In this document: piece after piece, positions 14,264 through 27,000 of the stretch
Position numbering within the stretch: the first letter of the stretch is position 1
How the letters are laid out: every line of letters starts with the position of its first letter
Assembly: GCF_040807025.1 (NCBI RefSeq)
Contig: NC_090944.1
Location: 120,110,738 to 120,174,737 of the forward strand
Source: Struthio camelus
Lineage: Eukaryota > Chordata > Aves > Struthioniformes > Struthionidae
DNA: 64,000 bases
Direction: 5' to 3'
Made by a program: the position numbers and the translations under genes
The notes under the pieces: generated by a model
Databases searched by the model: none
What the model was told of the DNA's origin: nothing
Seen by the model: only the letters and a program-made list of their open reading frames with translations

Positions 14264-15782
14264 ACTTGTGTCTTCACAGCAGTTTTGTTCATCAAAAATC
14301 CCTGATTTCTTTAAAGTTCTTTACTTGGGGTTTTCTATCCTGTTACAGGGTCATTCTTTTTTTTATTTGTTGCCCTATTAATTTTTACACTTGAAATAAA
14401 GAAGCACAGCGTAAGTTTAATGTCAGAGTTCCCTATTCCTTCAGTACAGCAAATCAGTCCTAGCAGACAGCCGACGGTGATAAACTGGATGCTAAATGCT
14501 TGACCATCACCTTGGCAATCCATAGATAAGGGAGGAAGTGAGTATAATCCTTGAAGTACTTGCCTGGGAAATGAGTGCTTGATACTTGACACGGTTTTGG
14601 AAGGAAGTATGGGCAATGACATCCCACTGCGGCCTCACAGAAACCATTGTAAATACCTGTGGGAGCCCAAATGTTTAGAACTCGATTGAGAGCTAAATCG
14701 TATCCTAAAATAGGTAGTTGGTACATAGGAAGGAAGGAGATTTTACTCTGATTCTCGTCTTCTGTTTCCTAAAAGGTAGTGGTGCTCTTTCGGTATGTCT
14801 TTGAAATGTGATTCTTGCCTAATGTGCTTTTGGTAAAATGAAGTGGGCACTATTTTGATAAAACTTTTTTTTTTAATTGACAAATAGCGTAGTGTTAAAA
14901 TCAATCTTCATGAAACTTCATTTGAAAATTAAATTAAAAAGGGCACTTTTAATCTATCCAAACAACTCATTTTGATAGCCTTGGTGTGGAATGCTTCAAT
15001 ATTTTATTGTGATGTGATATTTTAAAATGAGGTTCTTAATAGCTTATATTAAAACATTCTGAAAAAAAAAAACAGAACAGGAGAGTTTTAAAGTATTGAA
15101 ATTAAATTCTTTAACTGACTAAAACATTTCTTCTTCAATTTTTGGGAAACTTTGAAATATTGGGTGCTTAATCTTGTCTGAAATTAAAAAATGCTAGTTT
15201 GTGATACTCATTTAGGAAACAAAGGCAAATCTGTTTGAGGAGAGCTAAACCATTTCTGCTGACATAGAATGTATTGTCTAAATGCAGATCATATATTGAT
15301 TATGTACATGTTTAATAATTCCTGTTAATCCTGCTCCTCCTCCTATATTGAGTGTAAGAGCAGTTTTTGGTTGATGGAATACATTTTATATGGCAGTTAA
15401 ATATATGTGGCAAATGTACTATAATTTCTTATTTCCTAGCATTTATATGTGTGACAACATGCGTACCTGAAGCTGACACTGAGCAAATTGGACTTTTGTA
15501 CTGTGAGAGGTTATACTGGGAGAGCTTACTTGGAGCACATCGTTGACCCATTCAGTGTGGAAGGGTTAGACCTGTGCTTAAAGAAGTCTCCCCCAGAAAA
15601 CAGAACTGAATACGTTAGCTAAGTCCGTACCTTCAAGAGTGAAATGCTGCTTTGTTGTGTGTTTTTTTTCCTGGCAGGGTTTTAAACAGAGAGCAAAAAA
15701 CGATTTGAGACTTTACCTAACAAACCATGATGTGGCATATATACCCCTGTGTTGCTTGATTTAGACTGTTATTTTTGCTCAC

Positions 15783-15940
15783 CGTAGCAAACGATGCATT
15801 ATTGATGCTGTGGAGGTTGTGTGAGGTACTGGCGCTCTCGGAGGCAATGGCGGAGCCACTCTGCTGCTGGCCTGGTTGCTTATTTAGCAGGCATCTTAGT
15901 CCTGGATTTCCAAGCCTGCAGCTGGAAGTCTTTTGCTTAT
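15783..15940 (-). other. Candidate coding exon, unidentified gene
   Basis: On the minus strand an open frame runs across this segment and reaches a strong donor, ACG|GTGAGC, whose GT is at 15782-15781. The best upstream acceptor is a pyrimidine-rich stretch ending CTGTAG just before 15940; alternatives after TGCAG would start the exon at 15960 or 15914. The predicted peptide is serine/asparagine-rich and low in hydrophobics, including GSAIASESASTSHNLHS then INNASFAT, like a disordered cytoplasmic or nuclear region. It also contains LRCLL, which fits the LxxLL pattern but may be chance. GC is raised relative to the flanks and CpGs are retained. The frame's first codon is TTG, so this would be an internal exon, not a start. 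I do not recognise the protein. A second minus-strand open frame lies just upstream in a different frame (16012-16209). Chance is a real alternative, since many random frames of this size exist in the window. Confidence 0.3.
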
Positions 15941-17870
15941 CTACAGCAGAATAGCACAAGCTGCAACAGCGTCAAGGTCTCTGTCTTGCAGCCCTCTGCT
16001 CTGGCGATCACCTAGGGGGCGAAAGCCATTCCCATTCTCCCTAGTTTCTCTGCTGAGGCAAAATTGTTCACAAAGAGGCGGTATTGTGTGTCCCCCTCCG
16101 GAATGAGACCAGAGTCAGCAGTTTGCTTCAGATCAGCCTGTAAACAACTCTTAAAAGGAAATTCAAGTGAGCTATTTGTATTGCCAGCTTCAACCTTTTT
16201 TCCAGGCACAGATGTGCTGTGAGTAGTTAGTGCTTGTCACCACCACTATACTGGGGGTTGCTGAACTCTACATTTACCCGTTCAGTTAAGAGATAGGAGA
16301 ACTTCCTGTCCTATTAGTCAAAATAGACAATTAAAACAGTTAATGTAGGTCCTTTTGACAGAAGTAGGTCATGGAGTGATCTTCTCAGCAGCTCGGCCAG
16401 TCTAAGGGGTTAGAGGCTCCTGCTCCTCTCCTCTTCCACTGCAAAAGGGGAGATGTCAAAAAGCAAGAGTTGGGAGGGTGATTTGGCTGCAGGAACCAGC
16501 CATACCTGGAAAAGGACTCAAGTCCACAGCCTCAGAAATGGGATGTTGAGTGTTTTATCAGTTCTTTGTTTCAATATGTTTCTAATCCTTTCATATTTTT
16601 CTTCACCTCATTTAGAATAGGTTTTGAATGCTGCTGGTGTATGCCCACAATCCTTTAGGTTTTGGAGAGTGCCTGACTGATCAGTGGATAACATGAAAAC
16701 ATGCTAAATGATAATGCGAGCAGTAAAGTGTGTAAGGGCATATTAGCGACTGACTGATTTTTTTGTAGCTAACTCTCAATTAACTTGAGCATGAAAAATA
16801 AAGATGAGTAAAGAATCATGTCATTCATTCACTGTGGATGAGGAGCCAATTACTCTGTTGTTTCCTACTGCTTTTTATTTGCCTGTTTGAAATTAACACT
16901 TCTCAGAGGAATAGCTTTAGGCAGCAGCTTGCACCTCTAGCTATAATGGTGGGTCTTCCCTCACAGAGATGGTAATCTGACTTTAGAAAACCTTGCTGAA
17001 TTCAAAGCTCATCATGTGAAATACACAGCATGACATTAAAAATAAACAAGATGACTAGAGCCAAGAAGAAAAGTATTGTTCTGAAAATACCAGCTTCCCT
17101 TTACTGTGTAGTACAGTAATAAACAAAATGTTGCAACTGAATATATGTTTTATTGTATGTGTGTATCAGGGAATTAGAGATTGCTGTGCTGGGAGCATTT
17201 GGAAGGCTGACAAGTTAGGCTGGTTTTCAACTTTAAAAAAAAAAACTTTACTAACTTCATTAATTAGCAACAGATTTTGTCAAGTATTTAGTTCGCCTCT
17301 CTGCAAGTGTGCTTGTCTTTGGCCCTTTCATAATCAGATTGCCCATATTATAATGTAAAATGCTATACATTGGGTTTGACTATGCTATATGAGTGTTGTA
17401 AAGTGCTTATATACTGCAGTCAGTTACACTATTTTAGGATGCCTGTATTTAGGTTCAAGGCAAGCTGATTACATTCTGATTTGCGTATTTATATTTCCTA
17501 GGTATCACAGGCCTCTGCTTTGGCTGCAAGTGGTTTCTGTCTTTTACTTTTGAAAATAATGAAGTCGTCTTCAACAGACATTGAAGTCATCTGTTACTCT
17601 ATCTGGGAGCCCTATAGCTTTATCTACCTCTTTCTTTTTCTCCTTTTGCCTTATCTTGTGTCCAGCTCAACGTTTTGTGGGGGAGGAAGGACAAATATGA
17701 TGGCTTTATATGGAGAAGAAATGTGTGTGGGAAAAGCATGGCATAATATACCCTTTTAGCAATCTGTACCTTGCCCAAGAGAAAAAGTAAATTGGTTAAA
17801 TACCTCAGTACAAGAGAATATGCCCACTGCTCTGACATAAGTGATTAGTGGTCATGTGTTTGTGACTTAG

Positions 17871-17895
17871 TGGAAACCACTCAATGTGGTTTCCA
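17871..17895. repeat. Perfect inverted repeat, 10-bp stem
   Basis: Arms TGGAAACCAC and GTGGTTTCCA are perfectly complementary around a 5-nt loop (TCAAT). GTGGTTT also resembles the core of a RUNX-type site (TGTGGTTT), present here in both orientations. No gene is adjacent, and a stem this short can be fortuitous. Confidence 0.85.
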
Positions 17896-18284
17896 TTTTT
17901 ATCATAAATATCTAACAGAAACCTTGACTGAGTTAGAATTTCTGGGAAAGGCCTGAAGGAAGGACAAAAATGACCATCAGTTTAGATAAAGTTGATTCTG
18001 GGGGAAAAAGCCTAGCTAAGAATTGGTGACTTTTTCATTTCAGTATGGGAAGAAAGTTTACTGATAGATTATATTACTGCTGAATATATTCTTGATGAGA
18101 AATGACTGAAACAAATGGAATTCTGGCTAAATTCAGCATGGTTAAAAGATGAAAAGGGGAGGAGGGAGGATAGTAAATGAGCCATTTGCTTGTTGCCTTT
18201 TCTGGCAGCATCGTTGCTACCTTAATTTTTTTCAGCCACACTAATGTGGGGGTATTGAAGTAGTTTAATATATAGGAAGTGCTA

Positions 18285-18307
18285 GTTGGAGCTTTTTAAG
18301 CTCCAAC
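18285..18307. repeat. Perfect inverted repeat, 10-bp stem, 3-nt loop
   Basis: GTTGGAGCTT pairs perfectly with AAGCTCCAAC across a TTT loop. The arms carry an AAGCTT-like centre. No poly(U) follows and no gene precedes it, so it is not a terminator in any meaningful sense. It is best described as a small palindrome-like hairpin. Confidence 0.85.
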
Positions 18308-21055
18308 AGAGTTTAAATGCTATACTACTCTTCTCAGCCAGCCTGGACTAAAGTAACCAGAAGGGAAGCTCTTATGAGTGTGAAATCCTGAGTGCGTTGC
18401 AGGAAATTCTGTTGTATTTTTCAGTTAGCTTTCAGAAGGTGCTATGGTGGGGATATCTTCGTTTTGGGAATTGCCTGTTGCCACGCACTGTACATAGCAT
18501 ATGACCCAAAATGAAATTACTTCAAAGCCCCAACCCTGAAAAACTGTCTGCATGTTCTCTGCACCTTTCAGCGTATGTAGTTCCTCTGGACTTTAGTTTG
18601 CCTTGTAGTTGGGACCCATGTATACAAGAAATCGTGGGAACTATGAGAAGTCAGTCACACAACGGGGTAGTTGTGTGTAAGTTGAGGATGGGAAGCAAAA
18701 GAAAGGGGAACCACTACATGCTTTAACGTTCTTACCATCGTATACTCTCATAATTTTATAGTGCATTTGTTAATTTTTTGTTATTATAGTATTTATACAT
18801 TGCAGTTGAACAAAAAGTTTAATGTTTCCATATTAACAAACATTTTTACAGAAATCAATTTTTTTTCCTCCTTAAATAATTTTGAGGCTTTTAAAACCTT
18901 AAAACAATCTCTTTTGGAAGCATTGGCTACTGGTATTCCAAAATACAACTGTAAAAATTAACATGTTATAATGTTGCCCCACTCTTCTGTTCAAGGAACT
19001 GACACTTCTGCAAAGGAAGGAAATGGATAGATATAATTGGTTATATTTTGCCCAAGTCATCTGTTAAAGTAGGTCTTGAGGAGGAAATGCATATTGGGAG
19101 ATGAACTGATAGATTTGCTTGTAATTATTCACACATTCAGGAACCCACTTGTTATTCCAGCCCTTCTTTTGGAGGCTACTATTTCTGCAGAAACAATGAC
19201 AGAGCAAGATGTGAACTGCTGCCTCAGCTGCTCTCCTTCCCAGCCTGGAATATTAATGTAAATGAGCAAGGAAAATAATGAAAGATAGATACCGCTGTAG
19301 AAATCACTTCTGTTATCTTTCTTTAACAACATAAGAAAGTGGAAAATAAAATAAGTGCCCTTAATGAAAAGATCTCTCATTTTGACTGTTTAAAATATTA
19401 TTTATATTTTCCAGTGAAGAAAGAAAAGTTAAAACATTTTAAAAATTTATTTGAATAAAGCTAACCTTTTCCTTTGGATCAAAATTGAGCTAACGTATCG
19501 TTAGTCCTCTAGCCAGAACCTTTGACATTGAAACTCCCAAGGTGCAGATATGTGACTGACTTTAGATTTCGCATTTGTTCTGTCACCTTCAATGCATGGA
19601 TCACCTGCTCTAGAGAGAAGAAAATCTGTGTAGCTTTGTGGGTTTATAGCCCTGATGCCTGTGATTTGCCCAGAATGAATTTCTTTAATATACTCAAGTT
19701 TCCTCATGGAAAAGGAGTAACCTACTCATTTTAAAACATTTCTGCAATAAGCATTTTCTCTGTTAGATTGTCAGAGCATTTCAAATATTTGTTGATGTTT
19801 GTAGATTGGTGTTTATCATTTTGGGAAATATTTTGAGTATTTGTTGTACAGTTTATCCATCTGGGCTTAATTGTTGGATAAATGAAGGGAGAAAATTAAG
19901 ATAAAAAATCATAACATTGTTATAATTACTGTTTAGTATCAACTACTATTTATGGCCTACTCGGGCAGTGTTGGACGATTTTAGAGTAAGGAAAGCATTA
20001 ACAGCAGTGCAAAGGTTTTGAGCACAAGTTTAGCTTTGAGATGTGGCTGTCTAAGCAAAGTCCAGGGGAGACAGCCTGGTTCTGTGGATATTGGTGGCAG
20101 ACCTCCAACTGACCTCGATACAGCTGATATTTTACCTAGTTGAAAGTATTTGTGTTCTTAGCCAGTTTAATCTCTTGATTCAGCAAATGAAAGAGACTCT
20201 ACTGCAATTGTATATGGGAAAGGGCTGTGCTTTATAATCTGGTGGCTCAGAGTCTATGTTCTAGTTCGATGTGTTTTATTTTTCAACAAAATGAGCTGCC
20301 AAATGCTTCCTGCTCTCTGAACACCACGAATTCGCTACAGCCCTACCCAGTGCGAGTGCTGGGGTTAGGCCAGGAGGGGGTCCTGCCATTGCTATCGGAG
20401 GTGTCACTGTCACTTCTCTTCACGGTATGTGTGTGACCCAGATCTGGGAAAAACACACAATTACCTTGTGGAATTAGCTGGGGAATAAAAAGCAGCATCT
20501 AGACCAGCTTCGCTGGTGGGCAGAGGGTCAAATTCAAATGTCATGGACGGGGATGTCGGGACAAGCCATGAAAGCATAAAAGGAGAATAGCACAGGCAGG
20601 GCAAGTCAGGTCAACGGTACCTCTCTGAGCTCCCTTGAACAAACCTTAACCAGCTGTTGTGTCAGTCTGACACGCGACTGGAGTGTTTCTGAGCCTGCGT
20701 TCAGATTTAGTTTTGCCATGTGTCCTGCGTGGCTAATTGTCATCGTTGTAAGATTGGTGCAAGATACCTCCAGTTAGAATGGCAGCTTTGCATTAAGTTT
20801 TCACTTCAGTGCTGTTATAATTTTGTTGTATAGTTGTTAATATTCAAGGCACCGGTCAGCTGAGTCCTATGTGTTTCTAAATATCCTAAGAGCCTTAGTT
20901 TAAATGACACTAACTATGCAAAATAATAGTCTAACCTAACTATAAATGTGTATATGATTAGTCCAGACTATGCTAGCATCCTTCTTAACATAAATTCATT
21001 GACTATTTAAAAATGTGAGTCTTGTCAAAAGTAAACTTTACCTGAAGAAACTATT

Positions 21056-21073
21056 AAAAAAAATTTTTTTTTT
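21056..21073. repeat. A8T10 block
   Basis: Eight A residues are followed directly by ten T residues, giving a self-complementary AT block. It is a simple-sequence feature that could extrude or bend DNA; no element is recognised around it. Confidence 0.8.
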
Positions 21074-24000
21074 CTGTCATAGAAATTGTAATTTGGAGTG
21101 ACTGATAGACCTAAATATAGAACAAAAAAATTTAGGTTCTGAAAATCTACAGAGCTCCTTTCAAACAGAGCAAATGTGTCAGATGTCGGTTCATTCCTTT
21201 CGCCATGCACTCACCTGTCTAATTTGCTGGAAAAAGTAGAATGGTGTGGATCTGTCTCCAGATCCAATTCCCTGCTTATTAGGAATTTCATTATCCACTC
21301 ATGCTTTTGACTTTCAAGAGCTGCGAGATCTCTTTTTATCTGTATAGTAAATACCCTCCGGCAAAATAATGTAACTGTATGTTTTCTTGTTTTGATATTA
21401 CATTGAATGTTTCATCTGAAGTGCTAACTGTTTTCTACAGAATCCAGTTTAAGTAGAATTCCAGTGAGGCAGAAGCTGGTCTCTGTGGGATTTGGTTTAA
21501 TGTCAAACTATGGGAAAACACACTTTATGATTCTTTCAAATCTCAGCAGCTCTTTAGATGCAATAATGGTAAAACCGCTTTAATAAATATATATAATAGT
21601 GTGAATAAAAAAGGCTGCTTGCTTTCCAGATGCCCTTTATTTTTGGTCGTCTCTGGAGCAATAGACGAGAAATGGCTCTATAGGTATATGTTAGTATTTT
21701 AATTCATTTTTGGACTTATTTTTTTGATTAAAGGTTGACTCTGTCACTCACAAGCAGTAAATCTGGGTAGTGTCGTGAGAGGGGAAACCATTTACATTTA
21801 GGACCAAGTCCTTAGCCAATGTAAATCTAAAGTGCTTTCTTAAGTTGCTTTTATTTACATGAGGGGAGCACTTGCCCTGCTGTATTTACTGCATCATGAA
21901 TGTTTTTTTCTGAATAAAAGCAGGCTCCTGTTCATCTTCAGGAAAATGAAAGAGGTCCTCAGCTGCTATAAACAGCTGCAGCACCTCTGGCCTTTGTAGC
22001 TGTCTGCAGAAATCATGATTTTGTATTAGGAACATGTGCCCTCACCTCCAATTTTTAATGGCAGAGAGCAGTAAGTTTCCATCTGTTTCTTTTGTGTCCT
22101 TTTTGTGCTCTTAGGAGTGTGTACGTCTGGATTATGTTTATTACATAGCTGTTGCTCCCAGATAATGCATTTCTGGGGCTCGAAATGCTTCTGAAGGGCC
22201 CCTAGAATGGTGCTTAGATCGGGCTCCTTGGCCAGAGGCTGCAGCCAGGCATCAAACAGCCTCTGCTCATCAGAATGAGTAACAAGGCTTCTCTAATTTA
22301 CTTTTTCCTATTTCTCCAGCCCCCCTGTAACTGTATAGTTTTCTCATTAAGAACTAAGAATGCCCATCTGCTAAACATCCTTTAGGGAGGGCCCTTCCTG
22401 TCCATCTGCTAGGGGACGGGAATCCAATTTAACCTTGTTTATAACTCTCCCTTGTTTTGCACCATTCTAGCTTTCTGATTGCATGTAGATGTACGGGGCT
22501 GATTCACTTCTGATGGGAATGGTTCAGAGTTCAAGCATTAAAGAAGAGATGGCCAGAACAGTGCATCATTCCGGTTTTACTCCTTCCTTTGTGCAGACTG
22601 TGCTTCCATACCAAGTGGCGTGCAACAGCCCTGGGAGTCAAGTTGTCAGGAGGCGTGTGTTCGTGTTTAGGGAGTGAAGTCCTACCTTGGCTCTTCCTGC
22701 TCCTTGAGATGGTCAGACACAGCTCCTGCCCGCAAGCCACGCCTCTACGCTAGTGTAGTGCTGAGCCTGACCTAGGGAGCCTTGCTGAGGCTGGGCTCTG
22801 CGTTGCACTAATGAATGCAAACAGCATCCAGCCTGGAGGCACATTTTGCTAGGACAGGATACCTGTGCTTTTCTGGAAACTGCAGACGTGGTCAAGTGTC
22901 TGCCCTTTCTGACATAGATAATTTTGTTATATCATTGATTTGATGACTTGGCCTTTAGTAACAATTTACCCCTAAACATTCACAAAGGGTTTTTACCTTA
23001 AAACAAACAAACAAAAGAGCTAAGGTTTTCTAGAGTTTTTGTGTAAGTTGGTGTAAATTCAAGATGATGATTCTACTTGTAGAACCAGAAGCTGAAGTGG
23101 TCATTATTTTGGAAGAAGGGAAAATATAACTGCTAGTCAACTACAAATAATCAAAGTCAAACAAAAAGAAGCATCTTTATTTGCTTCCTGGAACTTAAAA
23201 AAGAAAAAAAAAATCACTGTAGGTTTAATGTGCAGAATCAATCTTCCTTGGGTAACTTATATTTCTAGTGGGGCTCATAAACCATCTCAAATCACAGAGG
23301 ACTGAATTTAGGATTTCATTGCAAAAACTATTATGTATTTTTAGCTTATTTTAATCCTTCTATTATTGAAATACTGTATGGATGTATGATACTCTAGGTT
23401 TTTTTAATCTTTATTTACATGTGAAGTGCAAAGGAAAAAATGCTAAAAAGGGGGAGGGAAGTGTCTCTCATAGGTAGGGCCATATTTGTTATAAGAATGT
23501 TCTATTATTTCTCCTATATTGTGTGTGCAACATTCACTCCCCCCTCTCCTGCATAGTTTCATATTATAATCATAAAAGGAAGGGGGAGGCATCTTTTGTA
23601 GTTCAAACTAAACTTTATTTGTAAGTTACTGTAAATACATAGCTAGTAGCGTATAAAGTTACCAGGCTTTTAGAGCTTTCTTCTAATTGGGGAGCTGTTA
23701 GGACTGCTGCAGTAAAGAATAACTCTCCTTTGTACGTTTAACAAATATTTACAAGAGCAATAATATTATTTCCCATTACTACTACATATCTTGGCAAATT
23801 GCTCTTAGATCATATGCATTTGCAAACAACAGCAAAAAGGCTAGCTCTTATACAAACAAACTAATTAGCATCTGTCTCTAGTTCTCTATCTGCTAAAATT
23901 ATTGAAAGCCATAATAACTAAATCTGTTGATGCTAGTTTATTGAATAGCTGTTAAATCATACCAAAATAAAAAGTATAATTGGCTGCTGCAAGCTGCCAG

Positions 24001-27000
24001 ATCTGTTCCAGGTCATCATACACACAAAACATACTTTGATCCCCTCCTTACATGTCTTCTTAATCCATCTGTGTTGTTTTAACCTTTAGTCTGCATCATA
24101 ATTCCACTGCTTGCTTTCATCTCTGTATCCTACAGTATAAAACAAATGATAGCCCAGAAATGGTTGTGGTAAAGTGACCAAGGCGTAAGAAACAAGGACC
24201 GTTTCTGGCTGTCAAGACGAGCTCCCTTACTGATGAGCTGGCTGGAGAGTGGTGTGGAGGAGTGCACCGATGTTCTCCTGTTGGCTTTAGACTTTTCGAG
24301 GTAGTGCTGTCATCCTAACACTAAATTTCTGTAGATGCACAAATCTATAGTTGTTCGGGCTGGAGATCAGGCAGAATAATACAGAACTGAGATCTAATTC
24401 CCTAGCCTTTGTAGTGTTTGGAAGAGTTCAGATCAGTGTCCAAAACTGTGTGTCTGGTCTATCTGTGTTGTGGTGCTGAAAATGGGTTTGTTCTGGGTTA
24501 ATACCTAAAAACTTGAATGCTTATCCAGATAGCTCAGTTTTGTATGCTGAAACAAGAAATTTCTTTAGCCTGAGTTTGTCTATGAAATTTCCGGCGTATC
24601 TCAACATCTGGTCCAGACCAGAATGTGCAACTGTAAGAACCATATCTGAACATTTCAGATCTAAAATAATATTTGATTTTTGGCATTTAAATGGTCAGAG
24701 GTTGAGCACAGAGCTAATATGTTTGAGCCATTTTATTCCATTCATACCTGAAAATAGAGGCATAAACTCTGACAAAAAGAGCGATAAGTTTAGTGGTTGC
24801 AGACTTGGAGTATGAGAAGATGTTAATGCGCAAAATCTTGTAGCAAAAGCACAGATTAATTTAACAACCGCAACATAAAGGGAACATTTTTCATTGTAAG
24901 GGACAAACAGGCAAGGGCAGGTGGCCTTTTTAGTGTAAGCTGATGATTAATGCAATATGAGATGAGTTATGAAGGATGTTGATAACCCACTAAACCTTCT
25001 CCACATGCGTTCTCATGGGAGGTTGTGAAAATGCATCATCTGTCACACAAAATAAACTGATAAAGATTCAGTCATAGATTAGTTCTTCTTTCTTGTCTCA
25101 CTGTTTCTGTATGGAGACAAGTGGCATGCCTGACTCCCATTCTGCCTCAAAGCAAAGCTGTCTACTGAAGGAAATTTAGGGCAAGTGTACGTAGCAAAGG
25201 TAGCTAGATCTTCTGTTATTTGGAAGAGCAAAATGGACATACCTTCTAATCAAAAAAACATGGCTAATTTGCATATATTGCTTTTAGTTTAGTCCATTTT
25301 GATTAATGTGTTGTACCATGCATCTTGTCTTGCACTCTTTCACAACTAGAAAAAGGATCTTTATGCACCATTTTGAGTGGGTTTTTTTGTTTTGTTTTTT
25401 TGTTCAGTTGTTTAAAAATCAAGGGTGATGCAGGTATTCCTAGTATAATATAGCTCCCCACCCGGGCCCACAGAGTTTTACTAGAACCCAAGAAAAGGAA
25501 TTACACATTCTTAATACTCTTTCAGATTTTGTAATTTGCCCCCATTCCAACTGGCTGCATGCCCAATTATTCCAGGGAATGATGATTAATAAAAACAACA
25601 AATATAGTTGTTGTTGCTTCAATAGCATCATTTCTCACCCGGATAGCTGAGATATAGGAGTTTTATTCATACCGTCTATCATTTCCAAAAAACAACTCCC
25701 TTTTGCTAAGAAAAACCTGTCTGAGGTTTTTATTGCCCGTGTCCCATGCTGTTGTGGGCCTGCAGGGTGTCTTACTTTCTGTGGATGTTCTTTTTTGAAT
25801 ATTCTGACTCTCCCGGCTTAAACTGGGCGTCTACATCTATTTCTTGAAGGAGCATTAATTTTTAAAACATGGAAAATTTCCATATTCACCATTATTTTAG
25901 CAAAAAGGAATTCAATGTACATCTTCCATGTGAGCTGTTGATTAATTCCCACGGCAAATGTACCCTTCAGCTTTACCATCTCACACAAATTTGCCTGTTT
26001 TATGCAAAGAAAAGATGTTGAGCTATGATCCTGACAACTGCATTTATGAAAATATATTTAATTACACAATCTTAAAAATATTACTGGGAGGTTCACTGGT
26101 CAGAATATGCAGAAAACATATTTTGTTTTGATACACATGGCTGAGCAAATAAATTACATAGACATTTGTAATTTTATCTTCAGCAATTTTCTTGAGGGTG
26201 ATGGGTACATACTCATAGTAGTCTAAATCATATTATTTTCTGCAAAACATTAACGAAAATTAGGTTGTTGATTCTTTAAATAACAATAGCAGAAGCAGTA
26301 AATAGAACCAATTAATCTTTGTGAGCAGATAGATTCATCATAGTTATCTGTTTGTACTACATTCACATCAACCTCTGGAAATAAATTTAGGAGAGAACCA
26401 CTGCTTGGCTATGAGTGCTAATTTGTCTGATGCACTTTGGCAGATGTTGCAGCCTCCACAGCTTTAAAGGTACTGAAAGAAAAGAGGAGTGGAGAAGGAT
26501 TTGTATCATGATTGCTCAAGCTTGAGGAAACTCCTCAGACTTCACCTCACAAAAATCTCTGTCTCCCTGGGGTGGAGGTTCAGGAACAGCCACAGCAGCG
26601 CAGGAGCTGGGGATGTTCTGCTGGTTCAGGTGAAATCCCCTCCTGCCCTTAAGCAGTGATAAGAACCACACTGCCTCTCTTCTCTTGTGTTCGCTCAGGC
26701 TAGACTCCCCTGCACAGTGAAATTTGTAAAGCAGCTGGTGAAATATCTGTCCTATATAACATTATTTGTGCATGATATTTTTGGTAACTGTTACAAATTT
26801 GAGCCATGTTTCTAATTAAGGGAAACTTCATTAGCATCTGAGTTAGGGAATCTCTGGCTTTAACCTGGCTCAGTTAAATCCTTGAGGGAGTTGATTTTTG
26901 AGCAGTTGAACTTGTGCAATGATATGTGTTTGTGAAGGACTCCTGAGCACTTGTATATGTGAGAACTTCATGCACGCGTGATTATCTAAATGTGTGTTCT

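Larger units (their letters stand above)
9601..15700. other. Gene-free unique DNA with simple repeats
   Basis: No supported gene. The longest open frame, 13725-14042 on the minus strand (105 codons), has no recognisable family and no flanking features that favour an exon. The stretch contains a (GTTT)n tract, T16 and T14 runs about 100 bp apart, and a 25-bp-period duplication at 14217-14263. The part around 10.7-10.95 kb is somewhat more GC-rich but shows no splice-bounded open frame that I can defend. Confidence 0.55.

Noticed and set aside
16012..16209. 65-codon minus-strand frame upstream of the candidate exon
   Set aside because: Different frame from the candidate exon, no clear donor at its end, and no recognisable motif; not listed as an exon.
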